NCBI RefSeq assembly: GCF_035046505.1
Contig: NC_089826.1
Span: forward strand, 10,150,254-10,214,253
Direction: 5' to 3'
Length of the DNA stretch: 64,000 nt
Origin: Tiliqua scincoides
Taxonomy: Eukaryota > Chordata > Lepidosauria > Squamata > Scincidae
In this document: piece by piece, positions 47,750 to 58,265 of the stretch
Position numbering within the stretch: position 1 is the first letter of the stretch
Layout: each line of letters begins with the position of its first letter
Position numbers and translations under genes: made by a program
The notes under the pieces: generated by a model
Seen by the model: the letters and a program-made list of their open reading frames with translations, nothing else
The model's database searches: none
Told to the model about the DNA's origin: nothing

Positions 47750-49639
47750 GTTTGCCTGAAGTCTCCTAACCATCTTTAACTTACTCATCACTACTAAACA
47801 CAAGAGATTGGATTTGAGCCAAAGTTAACTGCAGTCTTTTTGGGCTTCAGATACTTCATTCCCATCAGTACTATTCAGCAAACATTAAATAAGTATAAAG
47901 CAGGTTTCTGTTGCACCCCAGCTGCGCCACAGTTAACCTTCTTCATTGGCATTCTGAACTTTATTTTCTCCATCCTTGTGTTTGCAGATTTGCTTGTCTT
48001 CCAGTCCAGATCTCGGACTAGTCCAGATCTAGGACTAGTTGTGCCCTCCCACCCTTTGGGGAATCTGTAAGAAAGTACAGGCTTTAAACAGGGAAATCTC
48101 TTCACTGAGTACTGAGTGCCCTTGCTCATTTTCAAGCCGCGAGAGGATGCATTCAATTCTCCCACAGGAAATATTCATTCCTGAAAAGCACTGCAACAGT
48201 GTTGCAGAAGTCAGGAGCAGGCAATTAAACTCCAGGCAACTGACAGCTAATAGGCTAAGGAAGGTGGCTCTGCTGTGTTTCTGAGAACCACAGGTGGGGA
48301 GATTCTTTCGGATCCTTTTCTTCCTCCCTGCCTTACCTTTGCCTTGCCCAATGGACAGCTCTCTGGCCTGAGATCATGAAGGGTACAAATCAACCCGGAG
48401 CATCTCCGAGGCATTTAGCAAGATGCAAAAGAGATGCAAGAACAGCAGCCACATGCAGTCGTCAGATCTAACCCCTCTCTGCCCCCCCCCAAACCACCTG
48501 CACTTACCTCAAACATAGGGGAGTGTCCCTTGTCTGGCAATGCGCAGCCCAGAAGCTCTGCAAGAAACTTTGCCATATACAAAGCAGGCAGGAAGTGGCT
48601 TCGCCAGATCTTGTTGTCACTGTGCCAGGTGAAATACCCTCTCAAGCTCAGCGGAGAGATTCTCTCTTACAGCACAGCCCTGGCCATTCCTTCCAGAGGG
48701 AGGTTTGTTTATCCAAGCTCTATTTGCCCCAGCATCGTGCCTAGGAGCTGGGCGTGATGCAGCTGTGAGGATGCTCTTTGAATCAGCCTGGTGGTTAGCA
48801 AGCCTTAAGTGGCTCCAATGCAAGGTAAGAAAGAAACAGCAGGAATCCACAGTACAGGGCTTGGGCTATTTGATGCTTGCTGCCAGCCTATCCCACTGAA
48901 TGTCACTATTACCACAGTAAAAGGGAAGGGGCCCCGCAAGGGGGAGGCAAGAGGGACAACACTGCTGCACATGGAGGCGAGGAGATGGGTGGAGTGGAGG
49001 AGAAAGCTGAATGCAGCTGCCTCCTGCATCATGGGGCAATTTTAGCCAGAGTGCAGAGGCAAAGCAAACTTCTGTTCTGAGCAGGACTGGAAGGGATAGG
49101 AGGCTCCCGAGGGCGACGTCAGTCGAAAGCAGGCTGTTGCTGGGCAGAAGGACGAAAAGGACAGTGGAAATCAGTGGTCAGTTACTGCTATCAAGACCAC
49201 ATCAGCACATTTCATGAACTTCAGACAGGAAAGCAGAATAGGGACTTGTGGCCTTTCCCCCCTGCACTCTGTAAGGGAGTAATTTTTCCTAACCACTTCT
49301 GTGAAACACAAACAGGCTCCCTTCAATGTTGCTTTTCCATTGCAGGGATATTGGATTTTCAAAGTACTGTACTTGAACAGCAGCATTTTCTCATTATCAT
49401 CATCATCAAGAATGTTTATATACAAGGGGCTCCTGTAACCACAGATCCCATATCCACGGACTCACATACACAAATCAGGTCCATGAGGCACCCTGCACAT
49501 GCCTCCTCTGGAGGCAACGAGAGCTCTGTTCCCAGGGTCCTCTGAACCCAGTAGAGGACATTAACGGATGCCCACTGCCTCTGCCAGGCTCAGACTGAGC
49601 CCGACAGCTTATATAAAAAAAAAACAACTTTTGGTTTCT
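47750..49639. other. unassigned DNA with a possible pogo-like piece
   Basis: 49420-49570 (caaggggctcctgtaaccac, cccatatccacggactcaca) resembles pogo-type MITEs. 48480-48490 is a C-run. The remainder has overlapping featureless frames. Confidence 0.35.
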
Positions 49640-49904
49640 CCATGAATGTCACCATTCATTTCAATATTTTATTTTTAATATACTAGACTTGGTGCTACTA
49701 TAATATGTAACTGCATTTGTGGAAAAGTTACACATCTGTACTTTTAACAGGCTACTTTGTATATGCTTTTACTCCTGGGTAAGTGTGGCTAGGATCGCAT
49801 CCTAGGATTGTTAAAAACTTTCCTACTTGCTATTGTCACTTCTGGTCATGACAGATTCGCATTCTAAAAAATGGGTCCTGGTGTCCAAAGTTTGAGAACC
49901 GCTG
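49640..49904 (+). mobile_element. hAT MITE family A, left end missing
   Basis: Carries caatattttatttttaatat, the taggattgttaaaaactttcc region and the end gtttgagaaccgctg. It is collinear with 22520-22801. Confidence 0.75.
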
Positions 49905-50194
49905 ATGTATACTATATCATATATTACACAGATTTTTCAGGTATAGGATGGATTTGCCTGTGGATTTCATGGCTGGGTAGAGACTTAAGCCTCAATCCCC
50001 CCCTGTGCCTAGCCCAGTACTCTAACCATTGTGTCATGCTCTCTCTCTCCCCCCTTTCCTGTCTCTAGCTGAAGAAGCAAATCTAGAGCCCTGATTATAG
50101 CTATGGCTGGAAATCCTGTTCCCTATGCAAATACCTGTGACATTAACAAGCTACCCAAGCTGAGAAATAACATTTCTTCTCTAATTTCCTCTAA

Positions 50195-50295
50195 CATTAT
50201 AATTCTGATTTAGATAGCACTTTACAGCTTCAAAGCACTTTATGGGTATTAACTAATTAAACCTCTCACCACCCCTCTGAGGTAGGTAATGTGCG
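50195..50295 (+). mobile_element. ancient MIR/L2-type tail
   Basis: atagcactttacagcttcaa, actaattaaacctctcacca and ctgaggtaggtaatg match the widely conserved amniote MIR/L2 tail pattern. Confidence 0.55.
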
Positions 50296-50559
50296 TTGAA
50301 AGGAATAATTTGAACTTTTCTGACACATTGATAGCTTCTAAATTAACTACTCGAAGAAGGGGTGTAGGTACGGCTGCTGACAGTGCCATGAAGACCTGTG
50401 CTCAAAGTGCCACACTTGAAGGCAAACAGTTCAGGAAAAAAAAGTTGATGAACATCTTACAATGTCTTGCTAAAGTTTATGGAGCCATACTGCCTCCTGG
50501 TCCGTTTCTAGGCATAATGCAAAGGGTGAGGACCAGGGTTCCTGAAAAAACACCTGTGG

Positions 50560-51215
50560 AGGAAGGAGATCGTTCAGTGGTACAGCACCTGCTTTGCATG
50601 CAGAAGTTCATAAGAACATAAGAACATAAGAACAGCCTCACTGGATCAGACCATAGGCCCATCTAGTCCAGCTTCCTGTATCTCACAGCGGCCCACCAAA
50701 TGCCCCAGGGAGCACACCAGATAACCAGAGACCTCATCCTGGTGCCCTCCCTTGCATCTGGCATTCTGACATAACCCATTTCTAAAATCAGGAGGTTGCA
50801 CATACGCATCATGGCTTGTAACCCATAATGGATTTTTCCTCCAGAAACTTGTCCAGTCCCCTTTTAAAGGCATCCAGGCCAGGCGCCATCACCACATCCT
50901 GCGGCAAGGAGTTCCACAGACCAACCACACTCTGAGTAAAGAAATAATTTCTTTTGTCTGTTCTAACTCTCCCAACACTCCATTTTAGTGGATGTCCCCT
51001 GGTTCTGGTGTTATGTGAGAGTGTAAAGAGCATCTCCCTATCTACTCTGTCCATCCCCTGCATAATTTTGTATGTCTCAATCATGACCCCCCCTCAGGCG
51101 CCTCTTTTCTGGGCTGAAGAGGCCCAAACACCGTAGCCTTTCCTCATAAGGAAGGTGCCCCAGCCCAGTAATCATCTTAGTCGCTCAAGTTCAAGACTTG
51201 GCATCTCCAGGTAGG
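50560..51215 (+). mobile_element. tRNA-Ala-derived SINE split by a CR1 tail
   Basis: The left half is gttcagtggtacagcacctg and ctttgcatgcagaag (A box and TGC anticodon region). The right half (51187-51215) is ttcaagacttggcatctcca. The head resembles tRNA-Ala. An antisense CR1 fragment lies between, bounded by aagttca at 50604-50610 and 51187-51193. A likely 3' continuation is at 51755-51833. Confidence 0.8.
50611..51186 (-). mobile_element. CR1-group LINE 3' fragment, 576 bp
   Basis: The minus strand encodes [37 protein letters not shown] and RGLDKFLEEKSIMGYKP, plus the 3' UTR. It is inserted into a tRNA SINE with a 7-bp duplication. The 5' border is at gagcgactaagatgatt, as in the 30166-30742 copy. 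Confidence 0.92.
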
Positions 51216-51472
51216 CCGAGGACAGTAGCATGGAGCCTCGCATGCCTCTAGGCCTAAGGTTTGCTGGAAGCACAGTTTAAGAGCCCAGGGAAGCTTCAGT
51301 AAGCCTTCCCAGTGCGTTCTGGAGTCACACAAGTCACCGTGCATAAGGGGGCTGATTGTGCACAGGGCGTCATCCCACCGGGGGGGGCACCATCGTTGAC
51401 CTTTGCCCTGGAGCATGGAGCTGTGGAGATCCACCACTGGCTGAAGAAAGACCACTGCTAATCCCTAGAGCA

Positions 51473-51748
51473 GTGATTTTCAACCGGTGTGCTCCAAAAG
51501 ATCCGCAGGTGTGCCACGGGGGTTTGGAACACAGTGTCATATAAAAAATCATTTGGAAAATCATTGAAAACCTCTTCCAGGTTCTGAGGCTCTGTTTTAG
51601 GGCAACTGTCTGTAGTAAAGTATTGTCTGTCCCTCTTTCTCCAGCAGAAAACCAGAAGCTGAAAGTGGCATCACAAGAGGTGAGGACCATCAAGAAGACC
51701 ATATAAGTCAATATATTGTAAGAAGAAAACCATTGAAAATTGCTGCGA
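51473..51748. mobile_element. hAT-like element, family H relative
   Basis: Starts cagtgattttcaaccggtgt and ends ccattgaaaattgctg, mirrored termini. No matching target duplication is seen, so the borders are uncertain. Confidence 0.5.
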
Positions 51749-51754
51749 AGATGT

Positions 51755-51833
51755 CTGCCAGCCAGCGTAGGTAAAACTGACCTGGATGAACCAATGGTCT
51801 GACTGAATAGAAGGCAACGATATATGTTTACCA
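51755..51833 (+). mobile_element. tRNA-Ala SINE 3' part
   Basis: ctgccagccagcgtaggtaa, ggatgaaccaatggtctgac and agaaggcaacgatatatg match the SINE body and 3' end. It may be the displaced 3' part of the SINE that starts at 50560. Confidence 0.6.
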
Positions 51834-52950
51834 CACTCCCCTACATCACCCTGTCTGTGTCCTACTGTCTAAAAGTGACTGAGAAGAGGATCTGTTTGGC
51901 TGTGGAGTCCTCTCTCTCCCCAAGGCTATGTTGCCTTTCTGGCATTAGATAAAGGTCTTTTTTTTTTAATTCTAAAGTTGTTTTATTGCTCTTTTGACAG
52001 TCATTTTATCACTGTTTTAAATTGTTGCCTTTTTTTGTGACATTGATTTTATTTGCTTTTGTTGCTTATTAGGCTTTGTAACCTTCCCTGGAAACACTGA
52101 TAAAGGGTGGTATAAAAATCTTATAATAAATAAGTAGCCCAAGGTACAATTTCCTTAGAAAACAGCATGGGATTCTGTACACCCCCTGGTGAAAACCCCA
52201 CAATGGGAAAGAAAGGAGGGCGTCATAAGAAGAAAAGAGCCTAGAATAATTTCCCTAAAAGGAGAGATTAAGAATATAGAGATTAGACCATTGAAGATAT
52301 TGTGACTTGCTAGAAGAACATAAAAGTTAATGACCGGTACAGAGAGGAACATTTATGTTCTGTAATATTAGCAATTTTTTTTTTTCCAAAGAAAACCCTG
52401 GTTGAAGTAATCACTATCCCTTATGAGTAGGGCTGGCAAGCAATTTATATCATTATTTGATTCATCATTCTGATTTTAAAAAGATTAATTTAAATAAATC
52501 TGCACGACCTCAAAATACATGCTTTTGAAGAAAATAAGGAGATAAAATAATGAAAATTATTTATTCATTCATTAAAAGATTTCCATCCTGCACTTTCCCT
52601 TCCCATCAGGGAGGCACTAACGTGGCTTCCAATCAAAGCAGTAAAATACATTAAAACATTACAAAAACAGTAGTAGCTACCAGAATAGAATAGCAGAATA
52701 GAGAGTACCAAACAGTGAGAGCACCAAAAACTGAGCATTGTCAAAAATAAGGGGTGTTTTGAATATGACTTTTTCATTCTTATTTTTCATTACCATAATA
52801 AGGAAAATGTGGAGACAGGATTCTACCTAATTGCTTATTCCGATGTAATGCAATGAAATAACTTTAACCAAATTAGGTGGAAAATACGTTTACTGGGGCA
52901 GACGTTCTCCCTGCTCTGCTTCTCTAAGTTAAAGGGTCATACACCATGAT
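51834..52950. other. unassigned DNA with an L2-type tail scrap
   Basis: 52070-52135 (gataaagggtggtataaaaa) looks like an L2-type 3' end. The rest is not recognised. Confidence 0.4.
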
Positions 52951-52951
52951 T

Positions 52952-53278
52952 AAGAACATAAGAGCCGTGCCGGATTAGGGCAAAGGCCCATCTAGTCCAG
53001 CTTCCTGTATCTCAACTGTTACCCTGTTACCCTGCACATGCCCAATCTCGTCTGATCTCGGAAGCTAAGCAGGGTCAGGCCTGGTTAGTACTTGGATGGG
53101 AGACCGCCTGGGAATACCAGGTGCTGTAGGCTTATACCATAGTCTGAAGGTTGCCAACCAGTGCCCCCCCATGCCTCAGGGAGCAACAAGACAACAAGAT
53201 ATCCAAATCCTGTTGCCACTCCCTTGCACCTGTCATTCAGATATAGCCACCTTCTAGAACCAGGAGGTGATTACATTT
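52952..53278 (-). mobile_element. CR1-group LINE 3' end, split by a 5S SINE
   Basis: 52952-53015 (aagaacataagagccgtgcc, ctagtccagcttcctgtatc) and 53160-53278 (tgcctcagggagcaac, ccttgcacctgtcattcag) are contiguous parts of the antisense CR1 tail. The 5S SINE lies between. Confidence 0.8.
53026..53159 (+). mobile_element. 5S rRNA-derived SINE, copy 2
   Basis: gcacatgcccaatctcgtct, gaagctaagcagggtcaggc, cttggatgggagaccgcctg and ggaataccaggtgctgtagg track 5S rRNA closely. The tail has lost the bases ttcgagact from the hairpin (accatagtctgaaggttgcc), a 9-base deletion. It is inserted in an older CR1 tail. Confidence 0.88.
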
Positions 53279-54095
53279 GCAGGAAAGGAAATGTGGGAGA
53301 GAAAGTGACATACACAGGTTGGCCCGGTCTGGTGGGCTCCCCGATTCATGTGAGCCCTCGGCTAGTTCTCTACCTGGCCAACCTCTGATGCCAGCTCTGG
53401 CTGAGGTAGAGCTACTGACCAACAGAAGCAGCCCCTCTGTTTATCTGCAGAGTCTTGGTGCTACAGTCCAGATTCTAGGTTCCTCCCTCCAAAGGGAAGG
53501 GAGCAAAAGGAGTTGGAAACAGCAATAGGGCTGGCTGATGATCAAAATGGCAACTCACAGAAGCAGCGCTTCCACTGATCTGCAGCATTGTGTCTGTGTT
53601 ACCATTATAAAGAGACCCACACGTGATTTAATAAGACAAAACCTGTAGAAGGAGGTTTCTCTGGGAGCGTGTTTAAATAATGCAGCAGAAGATGGGGACT
53701 TCGAGTCATGTGGAAGGCAAGACTTCTCTAATGAGGCCTCAATAGGCGGACATTTATCATTAGTATTAATCATCATCATAATCAGAGTCATTTCCTACCC
53801 AAACGATGACAGCAGTGCTTCATCAAGGTGCATGATCTGTCACAGGGCTGGACATTCTGTCCTTTGCTGACAGCCAGACAAGCACCAGTCGGTTCGATTT
53901 GAATCCTATTGTGGGGGGGGGGGAGAGTCTGGTTTTTCACCTTTGAAATAAGAATGCACTGCTGAGTAAAGAGGCCATTCAGATTTTGGTTTCTCTGATA
54001 GAGATACCAAAGCTAAGGCCTGTCTCATAGCTAGTGGCATAGCTAGAAAAGATGCAAAGCGGAACTTAACTGGCACCAATGGAGAGCAGGCAAGA
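53279..54095. other. unassigned DNA
   Basis: A G-run lies at 53914-53924. A family C-like start, gtggcatagctagaaaagat, occurs at about 54034, without a partner. Confidence 0.4.
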
Positions 54096-54103
54096 GTCTA
54101 GAT

Positions 54104-54872
54104 CAGCGTTTTTCGACCTGTGTGCCACGAGGCAGCCTCAGGTGTGATGCGCAGGCAGGCTGCAGGTAGCAGAGGGAGAAGTGACTGCTTTGACCCTCAC
54201 ACAGCAGCAGCAGCAGCAGCTAAGGCTGCAACCGGATCCTCATTTACCTGGGAGTAAGCCCCATTGACTATAATGGGACTTACTTCTGAGTAGACATGTC
54301 TAGGATTGGGCTTTTGGTCACACTTTTTTCTGAAATACAGGAGCAGGCAATTGGGGGGGGGAGAATGTGAAGCAAGTGATTCTGGATCTTTGGAAGGTGC
54401 AGACAAGTGAGGGGAGGAACAGTAGGAGAGGTAATTGCTAACTGCAATTATGAGATGGGGGAATGTGCCTGTGGGAGGGGGTGGAGTGGGGGAGAGGAGG
54501 AGAGAGAAGTGCCAATTGCCTACTCCTGTATTTGAGAAAGAAGAGTGCAACCAAGAGCCCAATCCTAGGCATGTCTACTCAGAAGTAAGTCCCACAGGCA
54601 CATTCCCCCCAATGCCCCCCCCCAGTCTTTGGCTGCAATCCTAACCACACTTTCCTGAGAGTAAGCCCCATTGAACAAAATAGAACTTATTTCTGAGTAG
54701 ACCTGGTTAGGATTGCGCCCTTTGTCATGTAGTAATTTAATTGTATTAATTCTATTAATTAAAAATTAATTGTAACGTAGTAATTTAATGTAAGTAAAAA
54801 ACTGGGAGTGTGCCTTGACAATTTTAGTGCCTTGACAGTGTGCCGTGAGCTGAAAAAGGTTGAAAATGGCTG
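54104..54872. mobile_element. hAT element family H, 769 bp
   Basis: Starts cagcgtttttcgacctgtgt and ends ggttgaaaatggctg. A perfect target duplication, gtctagat, lies at 54096-54103 and 54873-54880. The interior is built largely of family J palindromes and G-rich sequence. There is no transposase. Confidence 0.9.
54224..54720. repeat. family J palindromes nested in hAT H
   Basis: Full copies lie at 54224-54312 and 54631-54720, and a half copy at 54556-54597. The copy at 54631 is nearly identical to 17612-17699. Confidence 0.75.
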
Positions 54873-54880
54873 GTCTAGAT

Positions 54881-55419
54881 AGAAGAAAATGAGATGGGCG
54901 ACCCAGAGACTGTTTGCAGACCTCTCAACAAGATGGACCATTAAGCAGAAGCAATCTGGCCAATCTGGTTTTATTGTCCAGGCCAGATATGGTTCAGTAA
55001 CCAAACTATGAACTAGACAGCTTTGATTCTTCACAGCATTTTCAGATGAATAATTCAGCAACATTAAATAATTCAAGGGAGGACCTTCCCGACAGATACA
55101 CATCTCACTCTGTTCTCACTCCAGCCACCTGCTGTCACTGTCGGCAGACCTCAGTTTTCCCTTTTGAAGCTTCCCTTCCGCTTTTGATCTTGCATTCTTT
55201 CTTCCAATCTATCACTGCTCTGCTGTGTTCATTTGTAATTGGCAGGCAGGGCATACCCTGAAGAGTTACCCTGGCTACTTACTAAATCCCTCTCCTGTTA
55301 CATTAAAAAAAAACTTTATTTGCCAAGGTTTAACAAACATAATAACAAGATGTCCCTTGAAGACACAAACGGATGGGATTTTTCAAAGATTCCGCACTAA
55401 TGTCTGAGTACAGAACTGT
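54881..55419. other. unassigned DNA
   Basis: Nothing recognised. Confidence 0.5.
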
Positions 55420-55887
55420 TTCAAGATGGCCACCTGGTAGAATCCCTGCTATTGTGCGCCTGTTATATGCCCTGATATTTCTCTTCAATTGGATCCATTG
55501 ACTCTTTTTCCTCCTCTGGATGCTTTCTGAGTCCTGGTAGAGCAAAGCAATACTACCAGCTGTTTCCAGTCTGCACCCTTGTCTTTGGATTACAGTGGAT
55601 TCTAAAAAGCTGTTCCAATGGGGAAGAGGAAAAGGCATAGACACTCCCCTGGACAGGGCAACTCTCCTATCAAGTCAGCCAAGCAGCTATGTCTGGAGGA
55701 CCTCCCAGCATGGTCAGACACAGTTGGTGAGCTCATGAATCTTGCTTCTCCCAACAGATATGAAGCTCTTCATGTTTCCAAAACAGAAGTGGAGAGAAAC
55801 TACCAGTATCCCTCCAGTCATATTGGTAGGGCGTCAGCCTGCCCTCCTTCACCCACCCCTTCGGCTCCCTCCCCACAGGACAAGTAG
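55420..55887 (+). pseudogene. LINE 5' UTR and ORF1-like N-terminus, clade unknown
   Basis: A YY1-type motif, caagatggccacc (from 55422), precedes an open frame starting at 55618 (MGKRKRHRHSPGQGN..., 89 residues). It is basic at the N-terminus and proline-rich at the end (PPSPTPSAPSPQ). A YY1 site followed by a basic ORF1 is common at LINE 5' ends. The identity is an inference. It stops before the antisense L2 insertion. Confidence 0.4.
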
Positions 55888-55928
55888 TCATTATCTCAGG
55901 AGAATGGTCTTGGCAACTGTTTTTTGTT

Positions 55929-56800
55929 GGGTGATAATGTTGATGATGATTAACTTTATTTCTACCCCGCCTTTCTCCCCGGAAGGACTCAAGGCAGCTT
56001 ACAACAAGGTTAAAACAAATTAAAAAACATACTTAAAAACAGATAAAAGCATATTAACAACATATCATAAAAACAGCAGTCAGATAAAAAAAAGTAGTCA
56101 GGTAAAAAGAGCATAGAGCAGCAAATCATAAAAGAATAAGGCCTGTAACCAGGTATTTATAAAGATATTAAAAGATGTTGAAAAGATGTTTAAAAAGGCC
56201 GGGAACTCAGAAGGCTTGTCTAAACAGAAGGGTCTTCAGGCCTCGCCGAAAAGTTTCAAGAGAGGGAGCAGTTCTTACGTCAAGGGGAAGGGAATTCCAT
56301 AGCGTTGGTGCCACTACTGAGAAGGCCCTATTTCTTGCTGCCGCCCCACGTACCTCCCTAGGTAGCGGCACTTGTAAAAAGGCCGTCTCTGATGACCTAA
56401 GAGGACGAGCTGGATTGTACGGGAGTAGGCGATCTCTAAGACACCCTGGCCCAGTGCAGTATAGGGCTTTAAAGGTCAAAACCAGCACCTTGAATTGGGC
56501 CTGGAAACAAATGGGCAGCCAATGCAGGAGCGGACAGACAGAGTCAAACCGCCTACCTCCAGTAACTACACGGGCCGCCGCATTCTGCACTAGTTGCAGT
56601 TTCCAAACCGTCTTCAAGGGCAGCCCCACATAGAGCCTGTTACAATAATCTAACCTCGATGTCACCGTGGCATGGATCACCGTGGCCAGGTCTGCACGAT
56701 CCAAGTACAGCCACAGCTGGCGCACCAGCCAAAGCTGAGCAAAGGCCCCCCTAGCCACAGCCACCACCTGGGAATCCAGGAGCAGCTAAGAGTCCAGGTG
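55929..56800 (-). mobile_element. L2 LINE 3' end with ORF2 C-terminus
   Basis: The minus-strand frame of 186 residues (56207-56767) carries SRLDYCNRLYVGLPLKTVWK, LQLVQNAAARVVTG, LLHWLPICFQAQFKVLVL, TFKALYCTGPGCLRDRLLPY, RAFSVVAPTLWNSLPLDVRT and LKTLLFRQAF. This is the L2-type end after the reverse transcriptase. The frame is uninterrupted, so the copy is moderately young. A 3' UTR of ~270 bp ends in an AT-rich run at 55935. Confidence 0.92.
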
Positions 56801-56807
56801 GACTCAC

Positions 56808-57238
56808 TTGGTGGACCCAGGTGATTACAATATTAATATTGGAAACACAGTTCTTTTTGTATGTAAACAGCTTAACACTATTCTAGCCCAGCTGGACTCA
56901 CTCCATAAGGCTATTCAGCCGCCCTTATCTTCCCTCTCTGCTCAAGTTCTGGGTTTGAACTCTAACAAACCAGGGGAAGCTGAACAGCTGGGGCTTCTGG
57001 ATTGTGGTAAATCTGCCTATTGCTTGTTGAAAAATCAAATACTGCTAGAATTCCAGGACTCCCCCATCCATAAGGGGTGCTGGTCCAACAAATTGAGGGC
57101 AAAAGACTCTCTATGCAGATTGTTATACCTTGATCCATCCCAGGCTGACTGTGTTGATCTGCAGGAAATCATAAAACTACCCTGGATTCCCCAGTCTCCA
57201 AACTGGACCTGGCTTCTCCAGGCAGTTCAGGCAGTTCC
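56808..57238 (+). pseudogene. ORF1-like frame downstream of the L2 insertion
   Basis: The open frame 56808-57275 has CKQLNTILAQLDSLHKAI (a possible coiled coil) and ILLEFQDSPIHKGCW (reminiscent of an RRM-like ORF1 strand, weak). It may continue the element begun at 55420, on the far side of the L2, and it is cut by the 5S SINE at 57255. It could also be chance. Confidence 0.35.
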
Positions 57239-57254
57239 TTCCTCTGTCTTCTCC

Positions 57255-57391
57255 TGCACATACCCGATCTTTTGATCTTGGAAGCTAAGCAGGGTCAGGC
57301 CTGGTTAGTACTTGGATGGGAGACCACCTAGGAATACCAGGTGCTGTAAGCTTATACCATAGTCTTTCGAGACTGAAGATTGCCAACCATT
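57255..57391 (+). mobile_element. 5S rRNA-derived SINE, copy 3, with 16-bp target duplication
   Basis: The 5S-like body (gaagctaagcagggtcaggc, cttggatgggagaccaccta) is followed by the hairpin agtctttcgagact (57361-57374) and gaagattgccaacc. The perfect 16-bp repeat ttcctctgtcttctcc at 57239-57254 and 57392-57407 is a LINE-type target duplication. The 5S head is 5'-truncated by a few bases. Confidence 0.95.
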
Positions 57392-57407
57392 TTCCTCTGT
57401 CTTCTCC

Positions 57408-58177
57408 AGCAGAGTGTCTCCTCCAGCAGGGTACTGGTAGTCCTCTCCTGTTCATGTCCTCCAGCAGGGTCCTGGCAGTCCCCTTCTCCTGGTGTGTGTG
57501 TGTTGGTCCATCCATGGGGGTGTCCCTCTGGAGCTACCTTTTATCCTTGTATGTCCCTTTATCCAAAATACAGCTCAGCTGTGAGCTACTTCATTAGTCC
57601 ATGTCCATGCAAAGTCCCATCAAGGTCAAATGAAGCTCAGGTGTCCATCAGAGTCTCCATTAGCCTTGATTGATTACAGCTGTGGAGCCAGCCCTGCCCT
57701 TCCCAGAGCTGTCAAACAGCTGGCAAAACATGGGGATCGCTGTCAACACCACATCAACCACCTGAAGATCTTCTGATCTTCCATTACACATATAGCTTTG
57801 AGATTGGCACTGGTTGCTTGCAGTCAGAGTTGGCTTGATCTGTGCAGCTTGGCATGAGTATAATAGGCATTTGAGGTTCTTTCCACAGCTCGTAGGTTAC
57901 ATGAATGTGCCAGAATAATTTCTCATAGGATACACAGTGAAAAGCACTACTTGAAACAGCCTGATGAGGCCTCCACCGCACACCCCGTTCCCCCACTCAC
58001 TGAACCTACCTGTGTAGCCAGCGCATTCCATACTTCCTATTTTGCTTAAAGGGACTGTGAAGATGGAGAAAGGTAAGGGGGCAGGAGGCAGGCTCACTGC
58101 CTTCTGATTCACTTCCCACTTACTTTTAGTGAGCAGGAAGTGGATCAAAGGTGCAGGGTAGCAGCAGCAGACTCGGG
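57408..58177. other. unassigned DNA
   Basis: 57408-57500 has repeats of ccagcagggtcctgg-type units. No gene recognised. Confidence 0.45.
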
Positions 58178-58265
58178 ACCCAATCCTATGCATGCCTACT
58201 TAGAAGTAAATCCCATTATAAGCAATGGGGCTTACTCCCAAGTAAGTCTGGATAGGATTGCAGCC
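58178..58265. repeat. palindromic MITE, family J
   Basis: gacccaatcctatgcatgcc...ctggataggattgcagcc, with the mirrored centre. Confidence 0.75.

Noticed and set aside
50560-50603. Functional tRNA-Ala gene
   Set aside because: Only the 5' half is continuous; it belongs to a SINE and is interrupted by a CR1 fragment.
53026-53133. Functional 5S rRNA gene
   Set aside because: The body is joined to a retroposon tail, is 5'-incomplete, and sits inside a CR1 tail; sister copies have the same tail and a target duplication.
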